DNA of 64,000 nucleotides from Streptomyces sp. NBC_00286 (lineage in GTDB: Bacteria; Actinomycetota; Actinomycetes; Streptomycetales; Streptomycetaceae): positions 4,712,001 to 4,776,000 of the forward strand of contig NZ_CP108054.1 in assembly GCF_036173125.1 (NCBI RefSeq). Reading direction: 5' to 3'. Shown piece after piece: positions 54,147 through 63,454 of this stretch. A program made the translations under genes and the position numbers. Position 1 is the stretch's first letter; each line of letters opens with the position of its first letter. A model generated the notes under the pieces. It saw nothing but the letters and a program-made list of their open reading frames with translations. It searched no databases and was not told where the DNA came from.

Positions 54147-54992
54147 TCATACGTGCTGCGCGAGCTGGTGGAGAAAGTCCTTCGACTCTACGACTCCCAG
54201 TGCCGACTTCTGCACCTGCACGAACGCCCACCGATACCTTTCCAACTGTGCTTCCGCATCCAGGCAGTTGCCGCCGTGCGGGGTGTCCACCAGGACGGTG
54301 TCCAACTGCGGAACAGGACCGCCAAGGATCAACACAGCGCTGTTGAACGTGAAGCCGTCTCGGTCGAACGGCACCACACGTACGGTGACGTGCGGCCGTT
54401 CGGACTGCTCCAGGATGTGTAGGAGCTGTCGCCGCGTAACTCCGCGGTCAGCCCTGCGGATCCGCAGGGCCGCCTCATGGATTACCACCTCGCAAGGGAG
54501 GTCATCCCGGCCCAAGACCTCCTGCCGCCGCAGACGGAACCGCGTACGAGCCTCGCGCTGCTCCTCGGCCATGCCCCAGCTCGGTTCGCTGTAGAGCGCT
54601 CGTACGTGCTCCTCGATTTGCAGCAATCCGGGGATGTGCACGATCTCGAACGACCTCAAGTGCGTTGAGTGGTGCTCCAGCTCAGCAAGATCCACGAACC
54701 CCCGTGGGACCAGGCCGCGATGCTCCTCCCACCAGCCGCGCACCCGCTCGGTCGCCATGACCTCCAGGGCGTCGACGAGCGGGGTGTCGCCCGCTCCGTA
54801 GTGGGTGGCCAGGAACCGTACGCGCTCCGCGCTCACCCCGACGCGACCTGCCTCCACATTGGAGAGCTTGCCCTCGTTGATGCCCGTCGCACGGGCCGCC
54901 TCCCGAAGGCCCAGCCCTGCCCGTTCCCGGAGCTTACGTAGCTCCTTGCCCAGGCGCTCCTGGCGAACGGTGATGACGCTTCTCGCAACCAT
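54147..54992 (-). CDS. XRE-family regulator with DUF5753, WhiJ-like module 2
   Basis: 281 residues from the ATG at 54992 (GAGGGG upstream). Helix-turn-helix at about 13-70 (LGKELRKLRERAGLGLREAA, RATGINEGKLSNVEAGR). DUF5753 part: LRSFEIVHIPGLLQIEEHVR, CEVVIHEAALRIRRADRGVT, VTVRVVPFDRDGFTFNSAVL. Divergent from an HATPase gene, as in module 1. Confidence 0.92.
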   Translation of the reverse strand: MVARSVITVRQERLGKELRKLRERAGLGLREAARATGINEGKLSNVEAGRVGVSAERVRFLATHYGAGDTPLVDALEVMATERVRGWWEEHRGLVPRGFVDLAELEHHSTHLRSFEIVHIPGLLQIEEHVRALYSEPSWGMAEEQREARTRFRLRRQEVLGRDDLPCEVVIHEAALRIRRADRGVTRRQLLHILEQSERPHVTVRVVPFDRDGFTFNSAVLILGGPVPQLDTVLVDTPHGGNCLDAEAQLERYRWAFVQVQKSALGVVESKDFLHQLAQHV

Positions 54993-55229
54993 CTGCCCCT
55001 CTTCTCCCGCAAGTTGAGGACACGATATTCGGGGACGAGCTTGACCCAGGTCAAGTTCGACCCCTACCTTCAGTGACGCGCCGCACACGCTGCGGAACGC
55101 CGGGACCACCGGAAGCGCACCGCCCCGCCCTGCCATGGCGGCCGCGGCAATGACACCGCCCGACACCGCCGCGCGCCTCACCCCTCCACTTCCGCTCCAC
55201 TTCCACCGCCACCGCTCCGGGAGACCCGT

Positions 55230-55628
55230 ATGCCAAAACCCCTCTGGGAGTACACGCTCTACATCCCCAACGACCCCCGAGCCGTCCCCATCAGCCGCCG
55301 CGCCCTCCGCGACATCCTCACCTCCCACCACCTCCCCACCCTCATCGAACCCGCCGAACTCCTCGCCTCCGAACTGCTCTCCAACGCGATCCGGCACACC
55401 GAAGGGCCCGCTGCCCTCAAGATCAGACAGTCGGGCCCTTCATTCCGCCTGGGCGCCTGGGACACGGATTCGACGCCTCCGGTGACCACGCCCAACCCGA
55501 GTACGTCGGGACACGGACTGCGCATCGTGGACGCGTACGCCGACGACTGGGGCTGGTTCAAAGTCAACGGCTCCGGCGGCAAGTTCATCTGGTGCGAACT
55601 CGGAGCCGAAGCCGGACCTCAGTTGTGA
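55230..55628 (+). CDS. Anti-sigma-factor-like ATPase (HATPase), WhiJ-like module 2
   Basis: 132 residues from the ATG at 55230. N-box in LLASELLSNAIRHTEGPAAL, G-box in STSGHGLRIVDAYADDWGWF, ending GGKFIWCELGAE. Compared with other family members the fold is minimal but complete. Confidence 0.85.
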   Translation: MPKPLWEYTLYIPNDPRAVPISRRALRDILTSHHLPTLIEPAELLASELLSNAIRHTEGPAALKIRQSGPSFRLGAWDTDSTPPVTTPNPSTSGHGLRIVDAYADDWGWFKVNGSGGKFIWCELGAEAGPQL

Positions 55629-55747
55629 CCCCTGCGCGGAGTCGGTACGGGCCGGGTCCTCACACAGGCCGCGCCGCGTTCGCCCATCCATTTGGATGGC
55701 CTCGTTTCATGATGGAAATCAGAGCACAATCAGAGTACGGTCTGAGT

Positions 55748-56233
55748 ATGAGCATCGCGCAGGTGGCATCCGAATCGGAATCTGTCTCGTTCACCGATCT
55801 GTCCCGGAACCCGAAGGCCGTAGCTGCCAGGGCTGCTGCTCTGGGATGCCTGCGCGTCACGCACCGGGACGCGCCCGACATGGTGCTGACCACAGCCATA
55901 CACGCAGAGCGCACCGAAGAAAACCTGACCACCGCGTCCCGGCTGTTTCTAGCCCTGATGAAGCGAGATGACGGCGCCAGGTCAGTTCTGCTCGCGCTCC
56001 CCGAGGTGTTCCCGTGGGTGCGGCACCTGAACGACGAGGAAGTCCGGGGATTCACTGTCGAGCTTCTGGATGCGCTGTCCGACGCCGCCGAGCTGGGGGC
56101 GAGGGATGCCGTGCACCGAGCGATCGTCTCGTGGCGGGCAGCCGCCCGCATCAACGCCGACCCTGACCAGCTCAGGGAAGCACTTCGTCCGCTGGGCGAC
56201 GTCGACCTCGGCCCGGTCGAGGTGCACGAGTGA
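55748..56233 (+). CDS. Phd-type antitoxin
   Basis: 161 residues from the ATG at 55748. The N-terminal part has the Phd/YefM pattern (SVSFTDLSRNPKAVAARAAA, LRVTHRDAPDMVLTT), a DNA-binding fold. The longer C-terminal half is helical (VRGFTVELLDALSDAAELGA) and may cover the toxin. Overlaps the toxin gene by four bases. Probably represses its own promoter. Confidence 0.82.
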   Translation: MSIAQVASESESVSFTDLSRNPKAVAARAAALGCLRVTHRDAPDMVLTTAIHAERTEENLTTASRLFLALMKRDDGARSVLLALPEVFPWVRHLNDEEVRGFTVELLDALSDAAELGARDAVHRAIVSWRAAARINADPDQLREALRPLGDVDLGPVEVHE

Positions 56234-56580
56234 GCCCGAAGAAAGGCGATCGGGTCAGTGTCCCCCCACTGAGCGGCTGGAACGTCATCCACGGGACCAC
56301 GGACGCTGCGACCGGTTGGGAGGAGCTGTGCCGGGTGGCGCTGCCGAGCGCGCATCGCTGCCTGGAAGCCCTTCGCACAGAACCGCTGTCGCGCGCCAAC
56401 TGGAACCGTCAGCACCAGCTCCGCGGCAGGCATGCCACCAGGGAATGGAAGGGCTCCGAACTGGAGCAGTGGGAGTACGAGATCACCAGTGGCGGCCGGG
56501 TTCGCTACTTGGTCAGCCCAGAGACCTCCACAGTGATCCTGGTGTATGCCTCACCGCGTCACCCGAAGGACACCGAATAG
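56230..56580 (+). CDS. RelE/ParE-like toxin
   Basis: 116 residues from the GTG at 56230, which overlaps the antitoxin stop. Pattern GWEELCRVALPSAHRCLEAL, RQHQLRGRHATREWKGSELE, QWEYEITSGGRVRYLV, ASPRHPKDTE. It fits the RelE/ParE fold, which cuts ribosome-bound mRNA or inhibits gyrase; which one cannot be read from the sequence. Confidence 0.78.
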   Translation: MSPKKGDRVSVPPLSGWNVIHGTTDAATGWEELCRVALPSAHRCLEALRTEPLSRANWNRQHQLRGRHATREWKGSELEQWEYEITSGGRVRYLVSPETSTVILVYASPRHPKDTE

Positions 56581-56719
56581 CCTCACATTCCGTACCGCAG
56601 GATGTGCGAGGGCTGATGTGCGGGGGCTCCTCACCCCCAGTGGCTCACCCGGCGGCAGAGGCGAACAATTGCCTACGTAAGCCACAAACCGACCCAAGCC
56701 ACGGAAGGTGGCGAGCATC

Positions 56720-57115
56720 ATGGCTGAGCACCCGCACGCAGCACTGGTACGCAAGGGCTACGAGGCCTTTCAGCGCGGTGACATGGACACCCTGCGCGGG
56801 CTGATATCCGGGGACGCCGCGCACCACGTGCCGGGCGACCACCCCCTGTCCGGCGACTTCAAGGGCCAGGACTCGATCATCGACATGTACCGCCGGCTCA
56901 ATGAAGAGACGAACGGCACCATGCGCGTCGAACTGCTCCATGTCCTCATCGACGGCCGGGGCCACGCGGTCACCCTGCACCGCTTCACGGCCGAGCGGGG
57001 CGGCAAGCAGCTCGACGAGAACGGTGGCCTCATCTTCCGGATCGTCGGGGACAAGTTCACCGACATCGACGAATGCATCGAGGACATCGAGAGGAGCAAT
57101 GCCTTCTGGTCGTGA
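56720..57115 (+). CDS. SnoaL/NTF2-like protein
   Basis: 131 residues from the ATG at 56720 (GGAAGGTGG upstream): LVRKGYEAFQRGDMDTLRGL, DAAHHVPGDHPLSGDFKGQD, LLHVLIDGRGHAVTLHRFTA. Polyketide-cyclase-like cone fold. Ligand or reaction unknown. Single gene. Confidence 0.88.
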   Translation: MAEHPHAALVRKGYEAFQRGDMDTLRGLISGDAAHHVPGDHPLSGDFKGQDSIIDMYRRLNEETNGTMRVELLHVLIDGRGHAVTLHRFTAERGGKQLDENGGLIFRIVGDKFTDIDECIEDIERSNAFWS

Positions 57116-57337
57116 CGCCGTATCTCGGTACCTCTCGCAGGTCCCGTCCCCCGTCCCGCACGTCGCACGGTAAAGCGACGGCAACGGCAGCCACGTACCG
57201 CAACCCTGAGCCGACCCTGAGCAGCCACGGAAAATCGGCTGGACAACCCCTTAGGGGATGTCACAGCTCAGCGTCAAAGCCGGGTCCGTTCTCCCGGGCC
57301 CGGCGCACGGCTCTGTGAGACCAGGTACGTTCGAATC

Positions 57338-58240
57338 GTGGCTGGATTCAGGATCGGACGCGGCCGGGACAACCGCACCCAAGCAAGCCCGCAACAGCAC
57401 GGGCGGCAGCAACCGTACGGACAGCAGGCGCCCCAGGGCCGCCCGTCGTACGGCTATCCGCCTGCGCAGCAGCCGTACCCGCCGCAGGCGCAGCAGTACG
57501 GCAACGGCGGCGGACAGCAGTGGCCCCAGGCGAACGGCCACGGCGAGCCGGAGTACTTCGGTGACCACGATCACCACGCCCAGGGCCCGGACCCGTACGC
57601 GGCGAACAACCCGGGCCACACCCAGGCGTTCGGCGTCGGCGAGGACCCGTACAGCCAGGGCGGCACCTACCGCGCCGGCCAGGCGGCGCCCCCGGTGGGC
57701 CCGCGGCTGCACTGGAAGGAACTGCTGAGCGGCGTCATCATGCGCCCGAACCAGACGTTCCTGCAGATGCGCGACTACACGATGTGGGGCCCGGCCCTGA
57801 TCGTGACGTTCCTGTACGGACTGCTGGCGGTCTTCGGCTTCGACGGCGCGCGCGAGGACGCGATCAACGCGACCCTCTCCAACGCCGTCCCCATCGTCCT
57901 GACGACGGCGGTCGCGATCGTGCTCAGCGCCTTCATCCTGGGCGTGGTCACCCACACCCTCGCGCGCCAGCTCGGCGGCGACGGCGCCTGGCAGCCCACG
58001 GTCGGCCTCTCCATGCTGATCATGTCGCTCACGGACGCACCCCGCCTGGTCGTGGCCCTGTTCATGGGCGGCGACGCACCGTTCGTCCAGATGCTGGGCT
58101 GGGCGACCTGGCTGGGAGCCGCCGCCCTGTTCACGCTGATGGTCAAGAAGTCCCACGACCTGCCGTGGCCGAAGGCGCTGGGCGCCTCGGCGATCCAACT
58201 GGTCGCGCTGCTGTCGATCATCAAGCTCGGGACGTTCTAA
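57338..58240 (+). CDS. Yip1-domain membrane protein
   Basis: 300 residues from the GTG at 57338. The first about 120 residues are a Gln/Pro/Gly/Tyr-rich cytoplasmic region (QQPYPPQAQQYGNGGGQQW). Then a Yip1-like core with five membrane helices (WKELLSGVIMRPNQTFLQMR, WGPALIVTFLYGLLAVFGFD, VPIVLTTAVAIVLSAFILGV, LGWATWLGAAALFTLMV, GASAIQLVALLSIIKLG). Role in bacteria unknown. Confidence 0.88.
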   Translation: MAGFRIGRGRDNRTQASPQQHGRQQPYGQQAPQGRPSYGYPPAQQPYPPQAQQYGNGGGQQWPQANGHGEPEYFGDHDHHAQGPDPYAANNPGHTQAFGVGEDPYSQGGTYRAGQAAPPVGPRLHWKELLSGVIMRPNQTFLQMRDYTMWGPALIVTFLYGLLAVFGFDGAREDAINATLSNAVPIVLTTAVAIVLSAFILGVVTHTLARQLGGDGAWQPTVGLSMLIMSLTDAPRLVVALFMGGDAPFVQMLGWATWLGAAALFTLMVKKSHDLPWPKALGASAIQLVALLSIIKLGTF

Positions 58241-58306
58241 GCGGACCCCGAGCACGTAGGCGGTACGACGGGCGCAGTACACGTACGCACGTGTGCTGCG
58301 CCTCGG

Positions 58307-58380
58307 CATTTCCAGGCCGGCATTTCCCGGTCCGGTATTTCCCGGTCCGGTATTTCCCGGTCCGGCATTTTCCGGTCCGG
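58307..58380 (+). repeat. Five 15-bp tandem repeats upstream of the molybdoenzyme gene
   Basis: Unit TATTTCCCGGTCCGG: copies at 58307-58320 (one base short), 58321-58335, 58336-58350, 58351-58365 and 58366-58380. The unit is a multiple of three and is open in the frame of the following gene, where it reads F-P-G-P-V repeated, so an N-terminal extension is possible. No ribosome site is seen before a GTG at 58293. Confidence 0.85.
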
Positions 58381-58421
58381 TTGGTCTCGCGTCGTACGGC
58401 TCGCAAGCGCACGATGGACCC

Positions 58422-59744
58422 ATGGACGGACGCGACGCACGCGACGTACAGGACCATCGCGACGTACAGAACCGGCGCGAAGTGCAGGCCGAACCGGCAG
58501 AGCAGGCCGAGCGCATCGTGCCGCACGACGGGCCCATCGGCGCCGCCCACGCGAGCGTCGAGCACGCCGGTGACGCGCACGCCGCGCACGTCGCCGACGC
58601 ACACATCAGCGCGCTACGGGCCGTCAGCGCACCGTCGCGCGTGGCCGAGCCCGCCGAGGGCATCAGCACGGAGGAACTCGCGCTCGCGGCCCGCAACCAC
58701 GGGCTGCCGCTGGAGGCGCTGCGCTACGAGGTCACCCCACCCGGACTCCACTACGTACTGGTCCACTACGACATCCCCACCGTCGGCGCGGGCGAGGTCG
58801 GCGACTGGACGCTCACCGTGCGGGGCCGCGTACGCAACCCGCTGTCCCTGGACCTGGCGACCCTGCGCTCGTTCCCGGCCGTCACCCACCGGGTGACGAT
58901 GGAGTGCGCGGGGAACGGCCGGGCCCGGCTGAACCCGCGGCCCGTGAGCCAGCCCTGGCTGGTCGAGGCGGTCGGCACGGCTGACTGGACGGGGGTCCCG
59001 CTGCGTACGCTGCTCGCCGAGGCCGGCGTCGAACCGGACGCCGTCGAGGCCGTGTTCACCGGCGCCGACCACGGCGTGGAACGGGGCGTAGAGCAGGACT
59101 ATCAGCGCAGCCTCCCCCTCTCCGACGCCACCGCCGACGACCCCGAGGTCCTGGTGGCGTACGAGATGAACGGCGCCCCACTGCCCCCGCAGCACGGCCA
59201 CCCCGTACGCCTGGTGGTGCCCGGCTGGTACGGCATGGCCCATGTGAAATGGCTCCGCGACATCGCCCTGACCAGCACACCCTTCACGGGATTCCAGCAG
59301 GCGGTCGCCTACCGCTACCGCCGCTCGGCCGACAACCCGGACGACCCCGGCGAACCGGTCACCCGCATCGCCCCGCGGGCCCTGATGATCCCGCCGGGCT
59401 TCCCCGACTTCATGTCCCGCACTCGCGTCGTACGCCCCGGTCCTGTGCAGTTGGAGGGCCGCGCCTGGTCGGGCCACGCCCCGGTGACGAAGGTCGAGGT
59501 GAGCACGGACGACGGCGATACGTGGACCGAGGCCGCCCTCGACGAGGGGCTCAAGGAGAGCGCATGGGCGTGGCGGAGCTGGCGTACGACATGGGAGGCC
59601 TCCCCCGGCACCCACGTACTGTCCGCCCGCGCCACCGACGCCGCCGACCACACCCAACCCCTCGACCAGCCCTGGAACCGCGGTGGCTTCGGCAACAACC
59701 TCGTCCAGCGGATCCCGGTGATCTGCCTGCCGCCGGGCGACTGA
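58422..59744 (+). CDS. Sulfite-oxidase-like molybdopterin oxidoreductase
   Basis: 440 residues from the ATG at 58422. The first 80 residues are polar, His/Asp/Ala-rich. Then the molybdopterin domain: DWTLTVRGRVRNPLSLDLAT, molybdenum-ligand Cys in VTMECAGNGRARLNPR, DWTGVPLRTLLAEAGVEPDA, PVRLVVPGWYGMAHVKWLRD. C-terminal immunoglobulin-like dimerisation domain (VTKVEVSTDDGDTWTEAALD, SWRTTWEASPGTHVLSARAT). No haem domain and no signal peptide, so a cytosolic member. The substrate is not known. Confidence 0.92.
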   Translation: MDGRDARDVQDHRDVQNRREVQAEPAEQAERIVPHDGPIGAAHASVEHAGDAHAAHVADAHISALRAVSAPSRVAEPAEGISTEELALAARNHGLPLEALRYEVTPPGLHYVLVHYDIPTVGAGEVGDWTLTVRGRVRNPLSLDLATLRSFPAVTHRVTMECAGNGRARLNPRPVSQPWLVEAVGTADWTGVPLRTLLAEAGVEPDAVEAVFTGADHGVERGVEQDYQRSLPLSDATADDPEVLVAYEMNGAPLPPQHGHPVRLVVPGWYGMAHVKWLRDIALTSTPFTGFQQAVAYRYRRSADNPDDPGEPVTRIAPRALMIPPGFPDFMSRTRVVRPGPVQLEGRAWSGHAPVTKVEVSTDDGDTWTEAALDEGLKESAWAWRSWRTTWEASPGTHVLSARATDAADHTQPLDQPWNRGGFGNNLVQRIPVICLPPGD

Positions 59745-59777
59745 AGACGTTCACGTACGTACTGGAGCTCTGGAGAC

Positions 59778-60020
59778 ATGGCCACGAAGACAGGCAACAA
59801 GGGCACTACGTCGGACACAGCCGCCCTGGCCGCGCTCGAGGGCGGCCCCGACGACCTGCCCGAGCGGATCGTCCCCGCCACGGCCCCGGCGGGCGAGGAC
59901 CTGAAGATCCTGCACCGCGGCGGCTACGAACACTTCCGCCCGACGTCACGCCGCCAGGAGACGGAGAAGGGGAAGCTGCCGGTCTACGAGTGGTGGGAGC
60001 GCACGGAGATCGCCGAGTAG
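59778..60020 (+). CDS. DUF5988-like small protein
   Basis: 80 residues: LEGGPDDLPERIVPA, GEDLKILHRGGYEHFRPTSR, LPVYEWWERTEIAE. This pattern is common in actinomycete peptides of about 60-80 residues of unknown function. 33 bases after the molybdoenzyme gene; possibly co-transcribed. Confidence 0.75.
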   Translation: MATKTGNKGTTSDTAALAALEGGPDDLPERIVPATAPAGEDLKILHRGGYEHFRPTSRRQETEKGKLPVYEWWERTEIAE

Positions 60021-60062
60021 GCCCTCTTCAGTACGTGGTCCGGGCCTGGGTCCGGTTCTGGA

Positions 60063-60638
60063 TCACACCTGGGTCCGGTGGAAGTTGAGGAAGGACCGCG
60101 AGGCGGTGGGCCCACGCTGACCCTGATAACGGGACCCGTACCGCTCAGACCCGTAAGGGAATTCGGCAGGCGAGCTCAGCCGGAACATGCACAACTGCCC
60201 GATCTTCATCCCCGGCCACAGCTTGATGGGCAGCGTGGCGAGATTGGACAGCTCAAGGGTTACGTGCCCGGAGAACCCGGGGTCGATGAACCCGGCGGTG
60301 GAATGCGTGACCAGCCCGAGCCGCCCCAGCGAACTCTTCCCCTCGAGCCTGGACGCGAGATCATCGGGCAGCGAGATCACCTCATACGTGCTCGCCAGCA
60401 CGAACTCCCCGGGATGCAGGATGAACGGCTCGTCCCCGTCCGGCTCGACCAGCCGCGTCAGATCGGCCTGCTCGATGGAGGGGTCGATATGCGGGTAACG
60501 GTGATTCTCGAACACCCGGAAGTACCGGTCGAGCCGCACGTCGACGCTCGACGGCTGCACCATGGAATCGTCGTACGGAGCGATCCGGACCCGCCCGGAG
60601 TCGATCTCGGCCCGAATGTCCTTGTCAGAGAGAAGCAC
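60063..60638 (-). CDS. dcd: dCTP deaminase
   Basis: 191 residues from the GTG at 60638, the usual length. [57 protein letters not shown] (with the catalytic Glu in the following GHVTLELSN), ending [10 protein letters not shown]. Deaminates dCTP to dUTP for dTTP synthesis. Confidence 0.97.
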   Translation of the reverse strand: MLLSDKDIRAEIDSGRVRIAPYDDSMVQPSSVDVRLDRYFRVFENHRYPHIDPSIEQADLTRLVEPDGDEPFILHPGEFVLASTYEVISLPDDLASRLEGKSSLGRLGLVTHSTAGFIDPGFSGHVTLELSNLATLPIKLWPGMKIGQLCMFRLSSPAEFPYGSERYGSRYQGQRGPTASRSFLNFHRTQV

Positions 60639-60749
60639 GACCTGAGGATACGCACGGCGTAGGGGCCCGCCACAATCCACCGAGTATCCGAGGACTGCGA
60701 CGGGCCCCTATGGCCCCTACGAGGTGAAGCCGAAGCCGTGGTCCGGCCG

Positions 60750-60923
60750 CTACCGCTTGTCCATGGCCACGGATACGGGAACGGGTACGACGTTCCGAAG
60801 CCGGGCGCAGCGCGGACAGCGGATCAACCGGCCGGGGCCGAGGCGGTCGGCCTGCTGCATCGGAAGCTGGGCGGTGCTGAACACATGTCCTTCGGCACAA
60901 CGGACAACGGTGCTGCGTTCCAT
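60750..60923 (-). CDS. Small zinc-ribbon protein
   Basis: 57 residues from the ATG at 60923 (GAGGAC upstream). Metal-ligand candidates C-A-E-G-H near residue 9 and C-P-R-C near residue 36. The family is unknown. Often-seen type of short Streptomyces protein; may bind nucleic acid. Confidence 0.65.
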   Translation of the reverse strand: MERSTVVRCAEGHVFSTAQLPMQQADRLGPGRLIRCPRCARLRNVVPVPVSVAMDKR

Positions 60924-61199
60924 CAAGTCCTCAGAGTCCCTTCCCCAAGAGCCGCGTCTGACTGACGTAAACCGCCACATTACGGGACGATCAGAACGGC
61001 CCTCCAGGCGGCACTCCGATCCCGCCCAACGCCTCTCCCACCCCTCCACCGTACGCCCCAACTCCCGCCCCACGCAGCCCCGTCCACCCACCGGGCCACC
61101 CCCGAAACGACCACAGGCCCCAGGGCATTTTCGACGCCCAGGGCCTGGCATGAGGTACAGTGAACCCGCGTTTCCGACGCCGCCCAGCGGCCGTCTTAC

Positions 61200-61273
61200 G
61201 CGGGTGTAGTTTAATGGTAGAACATCAGCTTCCCAAGCTGAGAGCGCGAGTTCGATTCTCGTCACCCGCTCCA
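61200..61273 (+). tRNA. tRNA-Gly (anticodon CCC)
   Basis: Acceptor stem GCGGGTG pairs with CACCCGC, then T and an encoded CCA (61271-61273). D arm GTTTAATGGTAGAAC, anticodon stem-loop TCAGC-TTCCCAA-GCTGA (anticodon CCC), T arm GCGAG-TTCGATT-CTCGT. All arms are intact. Confidence 0.97.
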
Positions 61274-61278
61274 TGACT

Positions 61279-61305
61279 AAGGCCCAGGTCAGAGACCCGG
61301 GCCTT
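61279..61305 (+). terminator. Terminator after tRNA-Gly
   Basis: AAGGCCCAGGTC and GACCCGGGCCTTT form a stem with one mismatch around AGA, followed by T-rich sequence, six bases after the CCA. Confidence 0.75.
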
Positions 61306-61444
61306 TCTGCTGTGCGTCGTGATCAGTTGTCGCGTACCGGATTCGTGCCAGAAGCGCCCCGGCGGTCAACCGCCCCGAGCGGAAGAGGGGCCTGCGCCCT
61401 CCGAGCACGGACCCTCTCCGTCTGTGGCGGCGTAGTGCTCCTGC

Positions 61445-61934
61445 CTACACCTGGGCGCCGGACTTCCTGCGGCGTACGACGAACATCGCGCCGGCACCGG
61501 CTACCACGGCCACCCCGCCGACGATCCCAACCATTGGGAAGCGCGGAGCCGGAGCCCGTCTTCGCGAGGTTGCCGGTGATCTCCTTGGCATCGCCCTGCG
61601 GCTTCGCGCCCTCGGTGACGTCGGGCTTCTCGCCGTTCGGCTCGGAGTCCTCGCCCGGCTCGCCGCCGGCGGCGAGCACGGTGAACTCGTAGAAGTCGCC
61701 GTTGCCATAGCACGCGGACGCCTCACCCGCGTACACGGCCTGGCTCAGCGCGAACGACGAGCCCGCCGAGGCCTTGTCATCCACACGCACACGGCGGTCT
61801 ACCCCGCCCTCGTTGCCCGGTGGCGCTGTACTCGGGGTCGGCGGAGCTGGGTTCGTCACTCGGAGCGTGTTCGTCGGCGGGGCCGAGCACCTGTGTAGGC
61901 CACCACCAGCAGCCTCCGCAAGGAGACCGCGCAT
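61445..61934 (-). pseudogene. Relic of a sortase-anchored (LAxTG) wall protein
   Basis: One frame reads SFALSQAVYAGEASACYGNG, DFYEFTVLAAGGEPGED and the sorting signal NLAKTG. The hydrophobic anchor and basic tail (IVGGVAVVAGAGAMFVVRRR) follow in another frame, so a one-base change near 61530 breaks the signal. The N-terminal bulk of the protein is missing. Confidence 0.7.
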
Positions 61935-62039
61935 CCGGCGGAGCAGCTCCGTGAACCCGGCCTGCGGCCGACCGGTTCGGACCGGGCCGTAGGCAATAGG
62001 CGAAGCTGAGCACTCCAGTGCGGAAGTGACATACAGGGA

Positions 62040-62665
62040 ACGGGGGGGAACGGGGGAGGACCGAGCACGGCGGCACCGTAAGTGGCTGTGGGGGCTCTGC
62101 CTGCACGGTGCTCGTCCTGGTCATCGTCGGGTTCTCGGTCCGGGCTCCGGTGGCTCGCGGTGCGGATGACGAACGTGGTGACCGAGAAGCTCGGCTGGGG
62201 TGACGATCCGTTGCCCGCGCCGGAGGACGGGGCGGTACCCGACACCGGCACCTACGTGCCCCGCGCGGAAGCGAAGGGTTCCGCCTGCGACGCTCTCGCC
62301 ACCACCCACGTCCCGACTGAAGGACGCGACGGGAAGGTCCGCATCGCCATCGCCGACGGCGTGGCCGTCGGCCTTGCACCCTGCGAATCCCTGACCGGCC
62401 ACCCGCCGGCGGCAAGGCGGCCGAACCGGCTACTCAGGGGTTGTTCCTGCGCTGTGCCGACCTGGGTCGCGTGGTCTGGCGCGGAGCTCCAGACCACACC
62501 GCGCGTCTCGGGGCTCCTGCCGACGTGGTCGGTCAGCGGGTGACCATGACACCGTCCAGATGCACTGTGGCGCGGCCGGCCGAGCTACCCGACAGCACCC
62601 TCAGCTGGGCCCTGTGGGTGGTGATCTTCGTACCGAGTGTGTCGGCAGCGGCCAGCGACGACTGA
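62040..62665 (+). pseudogene. Frameshifted relic of a small exported protein
   Basis: Three pieces in different frames: a membrane-like TVLVLVIVGFSV near 62110, then TNVVTEKLGWGDDPLPAPED, ACDALATTHVP and VRIAIADGVAVGLAPCES (to about 62400), then LFLRCADLGRVVWRGAPDHT to about 62570. Each is credible coding sequence and together they suggest one decayed gene. The family is not identified. Confidence 0.5.
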
Positions 62666-62742
62666 TGACAACAGCTCAGAACCCAGCTCGCCACAGCTCG
62701 GTCGCAAGAGCCGGAAGAACCAGTCAGTAGTCGGCCCGCGTG

Positions 62743-62976
62743 TCACCGGCCTACGGCTCGTGTCCTCCTGTGGAGGGTGATCGCCCGGCCGGCGGCTTGA
62801 ACCGCCATGAGCGCAAGCCAGGTTCCCCCCAGGCACGGCCCAAGAAGGCCCCACCAGTCCACTACCGGCCTCGCAAGCACCTCCACGGCCCACCAGACGT
62901 CGTAGGCCACGATGCCGGTCAGCACCACAGCCAGGAGAGCCGTCGTCCACCAGCGCTCGGGCCACCCCTTGTCCAC
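62743..62976 (-). CDS. Small membrane protein
   Basis: 77 residues from the GTG at 62976 (GGGGAG upstream). Two membrane helices (WWTTALLAVVLTGIVAYDVW, WWGLLGPCLGGTWLALMAVQ) and a basic tail. Starts 16 bases after the next gene's stop: one operon. Confidence 0.65.
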   Translation of the reverse strand: MDKGWPERWWTTALLAVVLTGIVAYDVWWAVEVLARPVVDWWGLLGPCLGGTWLALMAVQAAGRAITLHRRTRAVGR

Positions 62977-62992
62977 GTTGCTCCCCTTGTGC

Positions 62993-63301
62993 TCATCGCG
63001 GGACTCGGGCGTCGCTTCTCCCGGCCAGGACAAACAAGAGGCCCGCGAGCACGGAGCATCCGATACTGACAGCGATACCGACCATGACCGTGTCGTACGA
63101 GGCGTTCGAGAGCCGGGGTACGCCGTTGGCCAGCGTGCCCGCGTACAGGGACAGCAGTCCGAAGGCGCGCAGCCGCAAGCCGCCGGTGCGCTCGCGCATC
63201 CACGGCGGAACCCAACCGCGCAGCATCGCTGTCGACAGCGGCAGCAGGAGCACGCTGACGAACCCCAGTGCGATCCAGTGGTACAGCGGGTTGCCATGCA
63301 C
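62993..63301 (-). CDS. Small membrane protein
   Basis: 102 residues from the ATG at 63301. Three hydrophobic segments (WIALGFVSVLLLPLSTAML, LRAFGLLSLYAGTLANGV, VMVGIAVSIGCSVLAGLLFV). No family recognised. With the previous gene, a two-gene membrane operon. Confidence 0.68.
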   Translation of the reverse strand: MHGNPLYHWIALGFVSVLLLPLSTAMLRGWVPPWMRERTGGLRLRAFGLLSLYAGTLANGVPRLSNASYDTVMVGIAVSIGCSVLAGLLFVLAGRSDARVPR

Positions 63302-63454
63302 GAGCCCGCTCCCTCTCTTTTGTCCCGTCGCACGGAGTGGCCACCGCGCGACGCCGTGAACGATAGAGCCATACAGTGGCGGTCACCATGCCGGGTCCCG
63401 GCAGCCTTGCACGCCTCTCACCTGCATGGTGACGGCGGGAGGTCCCGCCGTTGC

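Noticed and set aside
58307..58380. Regular repeats as a CRISPR array
   Set aside because: The 15-bp units abut with no spacers and there are no cas genes; a simple tandem repeat. No CRISPR was seen anywhere in the window.
60924..61274. Minus-strand frame beginning MERVTRIELALSAWEADV over the tRNA
   Set aside because: This is the well-known false protein from reading a tRNA gene backwards; only the C-terminal 57 codons (60750-60923) look like a real gene.
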